Of a DNA stretch of 27,476 nt, positions 7,518 through 13,990 are shown piece after piece. The notes under the pieces were generated by a model, which did not search any database, had not been told where the DNA came from, and worked only from the letters and a program-made list of their open reading frames with translations. The position numbers and the translations under genes are program-made. The stretch's first letter is position 1, and each line of letters begins with the position of its first letter. The stretch comes from a virus. Location of the stretch: positions 1 through 27,476 of the IMG/VR virus record IMGVR_UViG_3300035698_021976, one strand, 5' to 3'.

Positions 7518-7724
7518 ATGAAAACATATAAATGTAAATTATAAGGTAAAACTGTAGTACTTAATGCACATCATAAAAAAGGGTTTGCTAAGTTATTAAA
7601 TTTTTATAAAATTAAAACATTAGAAGAAGCAATATCATGTAAAACATTATGGGATTTAGATATTGGAAAAACTTTATGTTTAGTATGTCATAATAAAACT
7701 AAAGGAAGAGAGGTGTTCAATTAA
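7518..7724 (+). pseudogene. HNH endonuclease fragment with an in-frame TAA
   Basis: From ATG 7518 the frame reads YKCKL, TAA (7542-7544), then GKTVVLNAHHKKGF and later DIGKTLCLVCHNKTKGR before the final TAA at 7722-7724. This is a compact HNH nuclease module: the HH pair, then LCxxCHNKxxGR. The stop sits where the second Cys of the first CxxC pair is expected (CKLxGK). The 200 bases after the stop have no further stop and keep their family character, so the damage looks recent, or it may be a sequencing error. It is too short to be recovered as an open frame with a normal start. Confidence 0.65.
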
Positions 7725-8193
7725 CATTTACCTTGCAGGATATATAAGTGGAAACAAGTTAAAAGAATGTTTAGAATGGCGTAAAAGAATTAGAGAGTAT
7801 TTTGATTTAAAATCTAAGTGGCATGGGTGTATTAATTTTTTAGACCCATTAAATGGAAAGAAATTTGAAGATATAGATAATAAGGGATTTAAAAGTAATA
7901 TTCCTGGAAAAGCTTTTGTTAAACGAGATTATAAATGTGTTAAAATATCAGATTTACTTATAGTAAATTTAAATACTTTTGGAGAACCTAGACCATTAAC
8001 AGGTACTATCTATGAATTAGCTTGGGCTTGGTTTCATAAAATTCCAGTAATAGTTATTACTACCGACCCAAACTATCTAGAACATCCTTTTATTATAGAT
8101 ACTGCATGTATTATAGTTTCTAGTATAGAAGAAATTTTTGAAAAAGAATATATCGAATATTATTATCGTGGATTAGTATCTGCAACTTATTAA
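7720..8193 (+). CDS. Nucleoside 2-deoxyribosyltransferase-like protein with apparent ATT start (157 aa)
   Basis: The frame has no ATG, GTG or TTG start. It is closed upstream by TAG at 7681, and the only fitting initiator is ATT at 7720 behind GAGAGGTG (7708-7715). Initiation there gives (M)NIYLAGYISG, the usual beginning of this fold. The family signature follows: ISDLLIVNL, then GTIYELAWAWFHKIPVIVI, where the Glu of GTxxE is the likely catalytic nucleophile. NDT-fold enzymes cleave or exchange the base of (deoxy)nucleosides, or of related N-glycosides. Phage versions are thought to act in nucleotide salvage. The start overlaps the stop of the decayed HNH gene. It could also be a gene that lost its ATG. 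Confidence 0.72.
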   Translation: MNIYLAGYISGNKLKECLEWRKRIREYFDLKSKWHGCINFLDPLNGKKFEDIDNKGFKSNIPGKAFVKRDYKCVKISDLLIVNLNTFGEPRPLTGTIYELAWAWFHKIPVIVITTDPNYLEHPFIIDTACIIVSSIEEIFEKEYIEYYYRGLVSATY

Positions 8194-8196
8194 ATT

Positions 8197-8357
8197 ATGA
8201 ACTATTGTAAAGACTGTACATTGATTATAATAAAAAAAATAATAAGACCCAAAACTTGATTACCTTATGTAAATCTTGTAATGTTAGAGCAAATTATAAC
8301 CGTGAATATTATAAAAACAAATTTAAATATAAAATATTAGTATCAGCGGAGTATTAA
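8197..8357 (+). pseudogene. HNH endonuclease remnant, frameshifted
   Basis: ATG 8197 begins MNYCKDCTL, which looks like the first CxxC of an HNH protein, but this frame soon stops. The C-terminal part continues in another frame from about 8220: IDYNKKNNKTQNLITLCKSC, then NVRANYNREYY, to TAA 8355-8357. The HH-containing link is missing, so a deletion removed it and shifted the frame. The second frame is closed by TAA at 8208 and has no own start. This is a broken homing-type endonuclease, and the second one within 700 bases. Confidence 0.6.
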
Positions 8358-8358
8358 A

Positions 8359-8535
8359 ATGAATGAAATAGCATGGAGAATAATTAACGGATTTTGTGGG
8401 GCTTGTGGATTTGGTTTTTTTATAATTTTCATATTTGGCACTTTTAAACCAAAATATACTATTTTGTTAGGGTTAGTTGCAGGGTTATTGGTACTTCTTG
8501 CATTATTATTTGGGAAATATTTTTTCTCATATTAA
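8359..8535 (+). CDS. Small membrane protein (58 aa)
   Basis: ATG 8359 follows the remnant's stop by one base, with GGAG at 8349-8352. Two hydrophobic segments (CGACGFGFFIIFIFG and ILLGLVAGLLVLLALLF) are joined by a short KPK turn, which predicts a two-pass hairpin in the inner membrane. Size and topology would suit a holin-like or other small phage membrane protein, but there is no further support for that. The consensus promoter follows 13 bases after its stop. Confidence 0.55.
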   Translation: MNEIAWRIINGFCGACGFGFFIIFIFGTFKPKYTILLGLVAGLLVLLALLFGKYFFSY

Positions 8536-8547
8536 TGAATTTTTTAC

Positions 8548-8576
8548 TTGACAAAATAAACAAGTTATGTTATAAT
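8548..8576 (+). promoter_or_regulatory. Consensus sigma70-type promoter
   Basis: TTGACA (8548-8553), 17-base spacer, TATAAT (8571-8576): a perfect match, in a true intergenic gap. Transcription would start near 8583, leaving a leader of about 35 bases before ATG 8618 with GGGAAGGAG as ribosome site. It would drive the segment with the NAD genes. The -35 context ACTTGACAAAA recurs at 17601 and 21045. Confidence 0.85.
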
Positions 8577-8617
8577 AGTATCAATAAATAAAATATAGAA
8601 GGGAAGGAGAAAATAAA

Positions 8618-8857
8618 ATGAATCAAAAAATTAAAGAAGTTGACATTGTAGAAAACAAAATATGGGAAATAGGAAGATATACTATAGTGCAAGTTAAAGA
8701 TTCTTCTGGGATTAGAGCAGTTGGTTTGTCCAGAAAATCACAATCAGATAAACATTATAATAAAGAATTAGCTTTAAAAATAGCTAATGGGAGAGCATTG
8801 AAATCCTTATCTTTAAAAAAAGCAAAAAAATCTGTTTATCATCCTCTTATGGGATAA
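8618..8857 (+). CDS. Hypothetical phage protein (79 aa), first gene behind the 8548 promoter
   Basis: The first cistron of the new transcript. The N-terminal half is beta-strand-like (VENKIWEIGRYTIVQV) and the C-terminal half is basic and helical (ELALKIANGRALKSLSLKKAKK). The ANGRAxKxL pattern is one I have seen in short phage proteins of unknown function. Being promoter-proximal and with a strong ribosome site, it is probably made in quantity early in infection. Confidence 0.6.
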   Translation: MNQKIKEVDIVENKIWEIGRYTIVQVKDSSGIRAVGLSRKSQSDKHYNKELALKIANGRALKSLSLKKAKKSVYHPLMG

Positions 8858-8872
8858 ATGAAAGGAGAAAAA

Positions 8873-9082
8873 ATGTATTGGATTCTAATACCTGTAGGAA
8901 TAGCACTTGTACATTGTGTAAATTGTTTAGTAGTAAAAGGAATAATATGGACTATATATGAATTGTTTAATTATTCTTTGTATGGTAAATTTTGGCCAGT
9001 ATATGTTTTATTAGTGATAATAACTATGTTATTAAAACAAATAGGGCCTATAAAAATCTTTCCAGAAGGAGACAAAAAATGA
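8873..9082 (+). CDS. Small membrane protein (69 aa)
   Basis: ATG 8873 is chosen over ATG 8858 because AAAGGAG (8861-8867) lies just before it and inside the longer version. Two hydrophobic segments: WILIPVGIALVHCVNCLVV and FWPVYVLLVIITMLL. It is predicted to span the membrane twice. The ATGA overlap links it to the nicotinate phosphoribosyltransferase gene. Function unknown; a role in uptake of a pyridine precursor would fit the neighbours but is only a guess. Confidence 0.55.
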   Translation: MYWILIPVGIALVHCVNCLVVKGIIWTIYELFNYSLYGKFWPVYVLLVIITMLLKQIGPIKIFPEGDKK

Positions 9083-10185
9083 GAAATTTTCAGCTACCGA
9101 TAGATTACAAACCCTACATTGATAAATATTTTCTTAGAGCAAAAGAAGTATTGCAAAAAGAAGACTTAAACCCTATAGTTAAAGCTCAAGTATTCATTAG
9201 AAGAGGAGATTGTCAAGTTTATGGTATTGATGAAGCTATAGCTATACTTACTAAATACGCCAATACAAAAAATCTTGAAATTTGTGCTTTAAAAGAGGGT
9301 AGTCACTTTGAAGATAAAGAATGTTTAATGACTATTAAAGCTCCTATTCAGGATATTATAGATTTAGAAACTATGTATTTAGGAGTTTTAAGTGCAGAAA
9401 CTACTTTGCAAAATGGTGAGAATGATATTGATTTAGTTTCTATAAGAGATAATATGAAAAAAATTGTAGAACTAATTGATGGTAGACCTGTATCATATTT
9501 TGGAGCAAGACATTGGAGATATGATAGAGATTATGATATAGCAAAAGCTTGTCAAGAAGCAGGTGCTAAAAATTGTTCTACAGATATAGGTGCTAAAGCT
9601 TGGGGAGATGATGCTAAAGGTATTGGAACCATTCCTCATGCATTAGAAGCTATTTATCATTGGAAATATGGATTAAAAAGAGCAGTTGTTGAATCAACTA
9701 AAGCTTTTGATAAACATATGGCTTGTAATATTCCTAGAATAGCTTTGATAGACTATGCAAATAGAGAAATAACAGATACTTTGTTAACAGTTAATGAAAT
9801 TCCACATTTGTATGGTATAAGAATAGATACTTGTGGAGAAAATTATATACAAGGTCACATTGTAATTCCTCAAGATAGTGGAGATGATATTTATTCATTT
9901 AGTAAAGGAGTTTCATTATTTGGAACATTTATGTTACATAATATCTTAAAAGCTGAAGGAAATTATAAAGTAATGCTTTCTAGTGGTTTTGGTAACCCAG
10001 AAAAAATAGAAAGTTTTATAAATGCAGAAAGAGAACTTGGTTATCAAGTATTTGATGGTCTAGGTGTTGGTGGTATATTTGAATCTCGTATATCTACTAT
10101 GGATATAATAGAAGTAGATGGTCAAAATATACATAAAGTTGGTAGACTACCAAAAGATGTTTCTAAACTAGAAAAAGTTGTATAA
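9079..10185 (+). CDS. pncB: Nicotinate phosphoribosyltransferase (368 aa)
   Basis: Joins nicotinic acid with PRPP to give nicotinate mononucleotide, the committed step of the Preiss-Handler route. Family hallmarks: FGARHWR at 141-147, STDIGAKAW near 167-175, GTIPHAL at 183-189, GIRIDT at 246-251, the phosphate-binding SSGFGNPE at 301-308 and GLGVGG at 327-332, then DIIEVDGQ. The size and motif spacing recall the short archaeal (Thermoplasma-type) enzymes rather than the longer bacterial PncB or NAMPT. The start is the ATG of ATGA with AGAAGGAG before it; an upstream in-frame start at 8992 lies wholly in the previous gene. Protein level should follow the 8548 promoter. Nicotinamide as substrate (NAMPT/NadV activity) is less likely, because a nicotinamidase is encoded further on. 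Confidence 0.88.
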   Translation: MRNFQLPIDYKPYIDKYFLRAKEVLQKEDLNPIVKAQVFIRRGDCQVYGIDEAIAILTKYANTKNLEICALKEGSHFEDKECLMTIKAPIQDIIDLETMYLGVLSAETTLQNGENDIDLVSIRDNMKKIVELIDGRPVSYFGARHWRYDRDYDIAKACQEAGAKNCSTDIGAKAWGDDAKGIGTIPHALEAIYHWKYGLKRAVVESTKAFDKHMACNIPRIALIDYANREITDTLLTVNEIPHLYGIRIDTCGENYIQGHIVIPQDSGDDIYSFSKGVSLFGTFMLHNILKAEGNYKVMLSSGFGNPEKIESFINAERELGYQVFDGLGVGGIFESRISTMDIIEVDGQNIHKVGRLPKDVSKLEKVV

Positions 10186-10212
10186 TTTAAATAATATAAA
10201 ATGGAGAACATT

Positions 10213-10674
10213 ATGAATATGAATGCTTTAGAAGCAGATAGATTACTAGTTTTAGCTGAAAAAATTGCAACTCAAGCACATAAAGGACAATTCAGAAATG
10301 ATGGAGTTACTCCTTATATAGAACATCCAAAAGCAGTTGCTAACTCATTTTATAGAAGTTCTAAAAATAATTTGCCACGATGTAATTTTGAAGGAAAAAT
10401 AAGTGCTTGGTTACATGATGTTATAGAAGATTCTGATATTACCTTAGCCGATTTATTGAATAAAGGTATCCCTTTTGAGATAGTTAATACTGTTGAGACA
10501 TTAACAAAAAGAAAAGATGAAGATTACTTAGATTATATATTACGAATAAATCAAAACTCAGATGCAATTCCAGTAAAACTAGCAGATTTAAAACATAATA
10601 TGAAAGAATGTAAAAATAAACATCAATTAAGGAAATATCAATTAGCAACATTTATTTTGGAGAAACTTTTATAA
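10213..10674 (+). CDS. HD-domain hydrolase, SpoT/MESH1-like (153 aa)
   Basis: Stand-alone metal-dependent HD hydrolase of the RelA/SpoT N-terminal kind. Motifs: HKGQFRNDG with PYIEHP, WLHDVIEDS (the HD pair) and KLADLKHN. No synthetase or TGS domain, so this is a small alarmone hydrolase type. Members of the group remove pyrophosphate from (p)ppGpp, and the animal MESH1 can also take the 2' phosphate from NADPH. The start at ATG 10213 is preferred because GGAG (10203-10206) precedes it; ATG 10201 would contain that site. Its position between pncB and nadD makes a nucleotide-signal or pyridine-nucleotide substrate attractive, but this is inference. Confidence 0.8.
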   Translation: MNMNALEADRLLVLAEKIATQAHKGQFRNDGVTPYIEHPKAVANSFYRSSKNNLPRCNFEGKISAWLHDVIEDSDITLADLLNKGIPFEIVNTVETLTKRKDEDYLDYILRINQNSDAIPVKLADLKHNMKECKNKHQLRKYQLATFILEKLL

Positions 10675-11087
10675 TGTCACAAGTTATATTTCAAAAATTT
10701 ATTTGTAGAGAAGATGTGCAAAACAACCCTGAGGTAGTATACTTATTTGGTGATAATGATATGTGAATTGGAAAAGGGGGCCAAGCTAAAGCTATGCGAG
10801 GAGAACCAAATACTATAGGAATTAGAGTTAAAAAAGCTCCTCTTACTGATAAAGAAGTTTATTATACAGACAAAGAATTTAGTCAGAATGTTTTAAAAAT
10901 TGAAGCAGATATAAATAATGTTTGTAAAGTATTAAATGATGGTCGCATAATAATAATACCTTCTGATGGAATAGGAACTGGTTTAGCAAGATTAAAACAA
11001 TTTGCTCCAAAAACTTTAGAATTTTTACAAAAAAAATTAAGAAACATTGCAGAGGACTATAATGAGATATGGAATAGTAGGGAATAG
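10674..11087 (+). pseudogene. Uncharacterised phage domain gene interrupted by an in-frame TGA
   Basis: ATG 10674 shares a base with the preceding stop. The frame reads VVYLFGDNDM, TGA (10764-10766), then IGKGGQAKAMRGEPNTIGIR and, near the end, IIIPSDGIGTGLARLKQFAP, ending at TAG 11085-11087. I know this family from many phages as a domain with GDNxxRxGxGGQAxxMRGEPN and IPxxGIGTGLAxL. The TGA stands where the family has Arg, so a single change (CGA or AGA to TGA) is enough. The glycine-rich loops recall macro-type nucleotide-binding folds, which is a guess. The 3' part could still be translated from an internal start near 10794. Confidence 0.65.
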
Positions 11088-11427
11088 AAAAGGATGGGAT
11101 AAGAATTTTGTTTTTAATATTCTTTCTAAAAAGTTTAAAATAAACAGTGATGATATAATTCTATCAGGTGGGGGAAATGGTATTGATACTTATGCTCAAG
11201 AATATGCTAAAAAAGTTGGTTCTTTAATGATAATATATTATCCTAATCCAAAAATATCTAGCCCAAAAAGATATTTTGACAGAAATAAAGATATAGCAAA
11301 TAGTTGTGATATATTAATAGCTTTTGACAAAGGAAGTTCATCAGGTTCAGGAACATTAAATACAATTAATCATGCTAAAAGAATAAAAAAAGCAGTAACA
11401 GTTATAAAGGATATAAAATATGTTTAA
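11062..11427 (+). CDS. SLOG-fold protein, YspA/DUF2493-like (121 aa)
   Basis: Rossmann-like fold of the SMF/DprA-LOG superfamily. Motifs: YGIVGNRKGWD at the N-terminus, LSGGGNGIDTYAQEYAKK (nucleotide-binding Gly-rich loop), KRYFDRNKDIANSCDILIAF, and SGSGTLNTINHAKRI. Start at ATG 11062 with AGAGGAC before it, overlapping the previous gene by 26 bases. SLOG proteins bind or process nucleotide-derived ligands, and in anti-phage systems such as Thoeris a SLOG domain senses a cyclic ADP-ribose signal. Here it lies within the NAD gene cluster, so binding of an NAD-derived ligand is a reasonable hypothesis but unproven. Confidence 0.75.
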   Translation: MRYGIVGNRKGWDKNFVFNILSKKFKINSDDIILSGGGNGIDTYAQEYAKKVGSLMIIYYPNPKISSPKRYFDRNKDIANSCDILIAFDKGSSSGSGTLNTINHAKRIKKAVTVIKDIKYV

Positions 11428-11442
11428 CATTAAGGATAAAAA

Positions 11443-11628
11443 ATGACCGAGAAAAAAATATTATCTGAAATAAATTCTAAGTTAGACTATATAATATCTA
11501 AGATACCAAAAAGTTATATAGGTACTATAGTAGGCAATCCTATGAATCCTATGAATCCAGGACATTATTATGAACCTAAAGAAGACCCAGAAAATCCTAT
11601 AAGGCCTTCTGAAAGGAACAAACCATGA
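11443..11628 (+). CDS. Small Pro/Asn-rich protein (61 aa)
   Basis: An N-terminal helix (ILSEINSKLDYIISKI) is followed by a low-complexity tail with NPMNPMNP and a Pro/Glu-rich end. The middle is encoded by a short tandem DNA repeat (11536-11558). The stop overlaps the NadD start (ATGA). Family not recognised; disordered tail likely. Confidence 0.5.
   Translation: MTEKKILSEINSKLDYIISKIPKSYIGTIVGNPMNPMNPGHYYEPKEDPENPIRPSERNKP
11536..11558 (+). repeat. Short tandem repeat, unit AATCCTATG
   Basis: Two full 9-base units and a partial third (AATCC), in frame, encoding the NPMNPMNP stretch. In-frame unit length allows copy-number change without a frameshift. Confidence 0.7.
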
Positions 11629-12149
11629 AGATAGGAATATTAGGTGGTTCTTTTGACCCACTCCATAATGGACACTTATATTTAGCAGAGTGTGCTAAAA
11701 ATTGGTTGAAACTGAATAAAATTATTTTTGTTCCTTGTAGTATTTCACCTTATTTAGATAAAAAAATAGCTACTTCTAAACAACATAGATTAAATATGTT
11801 AGATATGTCTATTAATAATAGTTATATGAAAGTTGATGATTATGAAATAAAAAGTAAGGGTATATGTTACACTATAGACACTATTAAATATTTAAAAAAG
11901 AAATATAAAAAAGATAAATTATATTTAATTTTAGGTCCCGACTGTGAAGACACGTTTAGCACATGGAAAGATGTTGATAAAATTACAAAATTAGTTAAAC
12001 CCATGTTTGCAGGTCGGAATATTCCAATAATACATTTAGATATAAGGTCAACATTCATTAGAAATTTAGTTGAAAATAAAGAGAATATCAAATATTTAGT
12101 ACCCAAAGAAGTTGAAATGTACATAAATATATATAAACTATATAGATAA
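11625..12149 (+). CDS. nadD: Nicotinate mononucleotide adenylyltransferase (174 aa)
   Basis: Transfers AMP from ATP to nicotinate mononucleotide, giving nicotinic acid adenine dinucleotide. HIGH-type nucleotidyltransferase: GGSFDPLHNGH at 7-17, YTIDTI at 82-87, LGPD at 103-106 and the second ATP-binding motif STFIR at 142-146, with the usual C-terminal helix KEVEMYI. At 174 residues it is slightly shorter than most bacterial NadD. The start is the ATG overlapping the upstream TGA. Nicotinate specificity rather than nicotinamide (NMNAT) is inferred from the NadD-like motifs and from the neighbouring pncB and nadE. Confidence 0.88.
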   Translation: MKIGILGGSFDPLHNGHLYLAECAKNWLKLNKIIFVPCSISPYLDKKIATSKQHRLNMLDMSINNSYMKVDDYEIKSKGICYTIDTIKYLKKKYKKDKLYLILGPDCEDTFSTWKDVDKITKLVKPMFAGRNIPIIHLDIRSTFIRNLVENKENIKYLVPKEVEMYINIYKLYR

Positions 12150-12152
12150 AAA

Positions 12153-12407
12153 ATGAATAAATTAATATTAAAAATATTATTTGGTAAACGAAAAGATAGT
12201 TATGAAGGAGAATATGCTTCAGAAGCTTTGGAAATCATTGATGAATATTCTGAGGACGAAGCTCCTGATTTTCTTACAGATAAATTAAAAGATTATCAAA
12301 AAGACGATAGCTTTGCAAATTTAACAATAATTGAAATAGAAGTAGATGAAGAAAAAATAAATAATTTTTTGAAACCTATAAACAAAATTGAAGGAAAAAT
12401 AAAATGA
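12153..12407 (+). CDS. Acidic hypothetical protein (84 aa)
   Basis: Sits between nadD and nadE and overlaps the nadE start (ATGATGA). Acidic middle (YSEDEAPDFLTDKLKDYQKDD) and a final strand-helix (LTIIEIEVDEEKINNFLKPI). No Cys, signal or membrane segment. Not recognised. Its position between two enzymes of one pathway makes a link worth testing, although small unrelated genes are common in phage operons. Confidence 0.5.
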   Translation: MNKLILKILFGKRKDSYEGEYASEALEIIDEYSEDEAPDFLTDKLKDYQKDDSFANLTIIEIEVDEEKINNFLKPINKIEGKIK

Positions 12408-13195
12408 TGAAAATAGACTGCAAAAAAGAAACTGAAAAAATAGTAAATTTTATACAAGGTACTTTTGAAGAAAAAGGTTTTGAGAATGCAGTTATAGGTA
12501 TTTCTGGGGGATTAGATAGTGCTGTTGTACTTGCTTTGTTGATTAAAGCATTAGGAAAAGATAAGATATATGGATATTATATTCCTTTAGACAACCCTGA
12601 CGGATTCACTACTGATGCATTTGTTGTTAGTGACAAATTTGAAAATCGTATGGATACTTATAGTATAGGAAAATTCATTGAGATGTTTAAAGTTACTTTT
12701 CCAAAATTAAAAGATTGGAAAGTTAGAGTTGGAAATATTATAGCTAGAACTAGAATGATGATTTTATATGATATGTCAGCTAAAAATAAAGCTTTAGTAG
12801 TTGGAACAAGTAATAAAACTGAATTAACTTTAGGATATTTTACTCAATTTGGTGATGGAGCTTGTGCTTTAGAACCAATTGGACATCTATATAAAACACA
12901 AATAAAACAGTTAGCTGAATATTTAGAAGTTCCTCAACAAGTTATAGATAAAGCTCCAAGTGCAGAATTATGGGAAGGGCAAACCGATGAAGAAGAATTA
13001 GGTATGACTTATGAAGAAATAGATAAAATATTATTTGCTATGCAAAATATGAGTGATTTTTGTGATTTACAAGTTGTAAAAAAAATGAGTGACAAATATA
13101 ACTTTGTAAAACTTGATAATAATTTTTACAAAATAAAAAATATAATTAAAACAAATAAATTTAAATCAGAATTACCTTATAAGATATGGGAGTAA
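12404..13195 (+). CDS. nadE: NH3-dependent NAD synthetase (263 aa)
   Basis: ATP-dependent amidation of nicotinic acid adenine dinucleotide to NAD+. N-type ATP pyrophosphatase: PP-loop SGGLDS at 34-39, then ARTRMMILYDMSAKN, VVGTSNKTELTLGYFTQFGD and KAPSAELWEGQTDEEELG, all typical. It is the short, single-domain form without a glutaminase domain, so it should use free ammonia. Start ATG 12404 (ATG 12407 is equally possible; both lie in ATGATG). Its product ends the pathway begun by the pncB and nadD genes just upstream. Confidence 0.92.
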   Translation: MMKIDCKKETEKIVNFIQGTFEEKGFENAVIGISGGLDSAVVLALLIKALGKDKIYGYYIPLDNPDGFTTDAFVVSDKFENRMDTYSIGKFIEMFKVTFPKLKDWKVRVGNIIARTRMMILYDMSAKNKALVVGTSNKTELTLGYFTQFGDGACALEPIGHLYKTQIKQLAEYLEVPQQVIDKAPSAELWEGQTDEEELGMTYEEIDKILFAMQNMSDFCDLQVVKKMSDKYNFVKLDNNFYKIKNIIKTNKFKSELPYKIWE

Positions 13196-13198
13196 AAA

Positions 13199-13399
13199 AT
13201 GAAAGTAGGACAAGAAGTAAAAGCAATATTACCTTGTGATGGAAAAACATCTATTCAATATGAAATAGGTAAGATAATTTATATAGGAAGGAGAGTTCTG
13301 GTAGAATTTTTTAGTAATGTATGTGGACATAATGGAAATGGTATAGGCAAAAACAGACACTGTTGGATGATTGATTTCAACAAATTACAGGAGGTTTAA
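13199..13399 (+). CDS. Small SH3-like phage protein (66 aa)
   Basis: Begins KVGQEVKAILPCDGK, followed by YEIGKIIYIGRRVLVEFF and a C-terminal GHNGNGIGKNRHCWMI. This is the pattern of small phage proteins with a KOW/SH3-like barrel that end in G-H-x-G-x-G-x-x-x-H-C-W. The His/Cys residues may bind metal. No known function. It continues the nadE transcript with a 3-base gap. Confidence 0.6.
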   Translation: MKVGQEVKAILPCDGKTSIQYEIGKIIYIGRRVLVEFFSNVCGHNGNGIGKNRHCWMIDFNKLQEV

Positions 13400-13400
13400 A

Positions 13401-13673
13401 ATGGGAAATGATTTGGAAAGAGGATTATTTCAGATAATAGCAATAAACAAAGATAATGATAGTATAATTTATGAAACAAAAATAGTTGCTGAAGGTGAAA
13501 AAGAAGCTCTTTATGAAAGTAATATGAAAGAAGAACTTGCAAAAAAAAGCTTGACAAAAAATGATGTGTATGTTATAGTAAAAGAGATTGCTAGAGTACC
13601 AGAAAAAGAAGAAGTTAAGAAAGTTAAGATTATAGGTCAAGTAGGTAAAACTATTTTAGCTACAGAAAGATAA
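13401..13673 (+). CDS. Hypothetical phage protein (90 aa)
   Basis: ATG 13401 is preceded by AGGAGGT, a near-perfect ribosome site; an in-frame ATG at 13371 lies within the previous gene and is rejected. Mixed strand/helix pattern: LFQIIAINKDNDSIIYETKI, then a Lys-rich helix, then VYVIVKEIARV. Resembles short phage proteins with an alpha/beta plait, without a specific family. It contains a promoter-like element near its 3' end. Confidence 0.55.
   Translation: MGNDLERGLFQIIAINKDNDSIIYETKIVAEGEKEALYESNMKEELAKKSLTKNDVYVIVKEIARVPEKEEVKKVKIIGQVGKTILATER
13551..13579 (+). promoter_or_regulatory. Putative sigma70-type promoter inside a gene
   Basis: TTGACA (13551-13556), 17-base spacer, TATAGT (13574-13579). 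It lies in the 3' third of the gene at 13401 and would start transcripts near 13586, ahead of the gene at 13684. One mismatch in the -10 box. Confidence 0.45.
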
Positions 13674-13683
13674 GGAGAATAAA

Positions 13684-13989
13684 ATGACTATAGTTGCTGA
13701 TAAAATATGTGAAATGAGATTGTTAATTTCTACTAAGGAATTAGCTTGGTTTAAAGAAAACTTTCCTAGTTTCAAATGGGAATCGGGAGATACCACAATA
13801 AAGTGGAATGCTAATGATTCAAATGAAGTTGAAATGGCTAAAAAAGCATTTAACGCATATAAAAAGAAACATCCAAAAGCATTAGCTTTTAAAGTTGATA
13901 AAAATGATAAGAAAAATGCTAATGAATTAAAAGATTTTGACCCTAATGCAGAAATGATAATAATGCAAGATTGGATGCATAAAGGATAA
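13684..13989 (+). CDS. Hypothetical phage protein (101 aa)
   Basis: ATG 13684 with AAGGAG before it. N-terminal strands (CEMRLLISTKELAWFKENFPSF read in two parts) and a Lys-rich helix (AKKAFNAYKKKHPKALAFKV), ending in EMIIMQDWMHKG. No Cys, no membrane segment. One base separates it from the next gene, and it may be the first gene behind the promoter at 13551. Not recognised. Confidence 0.55.
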   Translation: MTIVADKICEMRLLISTKELAWFKENFPSFKWESGDTTIKWNANDSNEVEMAKKAFNAYKKKHPKALAFKVDKNDKKNANELKDFDPNAEMIIMQDWMHKG

Positions 13990-13990
13990 A

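Noticed and set aside
8359-8535. Naming the small two-pass membrane protein a holin
   Set aside because: Topology alone is not enough, and no lysis genes (endolysin, spanin) are visible nearby.
8536-8617. Rho-independent terminator ahead of the 8548 promoter
   Set aside because: No G+C-rich hairpin followed by a T run; the same is true for the gap at 21032-21079, where the short inverted pairs lack a T tract.
8639-8670. TTGACA near 8640 as a further promoter
   Set aside because: No -10-like hexamer at 16-18 bases.
8992-9078. Longer nicotinate phosphoribosyltransferase from 8992
   Set aside because: The extension overlaps the membrane-protein gene completely, while ATG 9079 has AGAAGGAG and an ATGA overlap.
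10764-10766. General recoding of TGA (as Trp or Gly)
   Set aside because: TGA ends several neighbouring genes at ATGA overlaps, for example 9080-9082, 11626-11628 and 12405-12407, so it is a stop in this genome.
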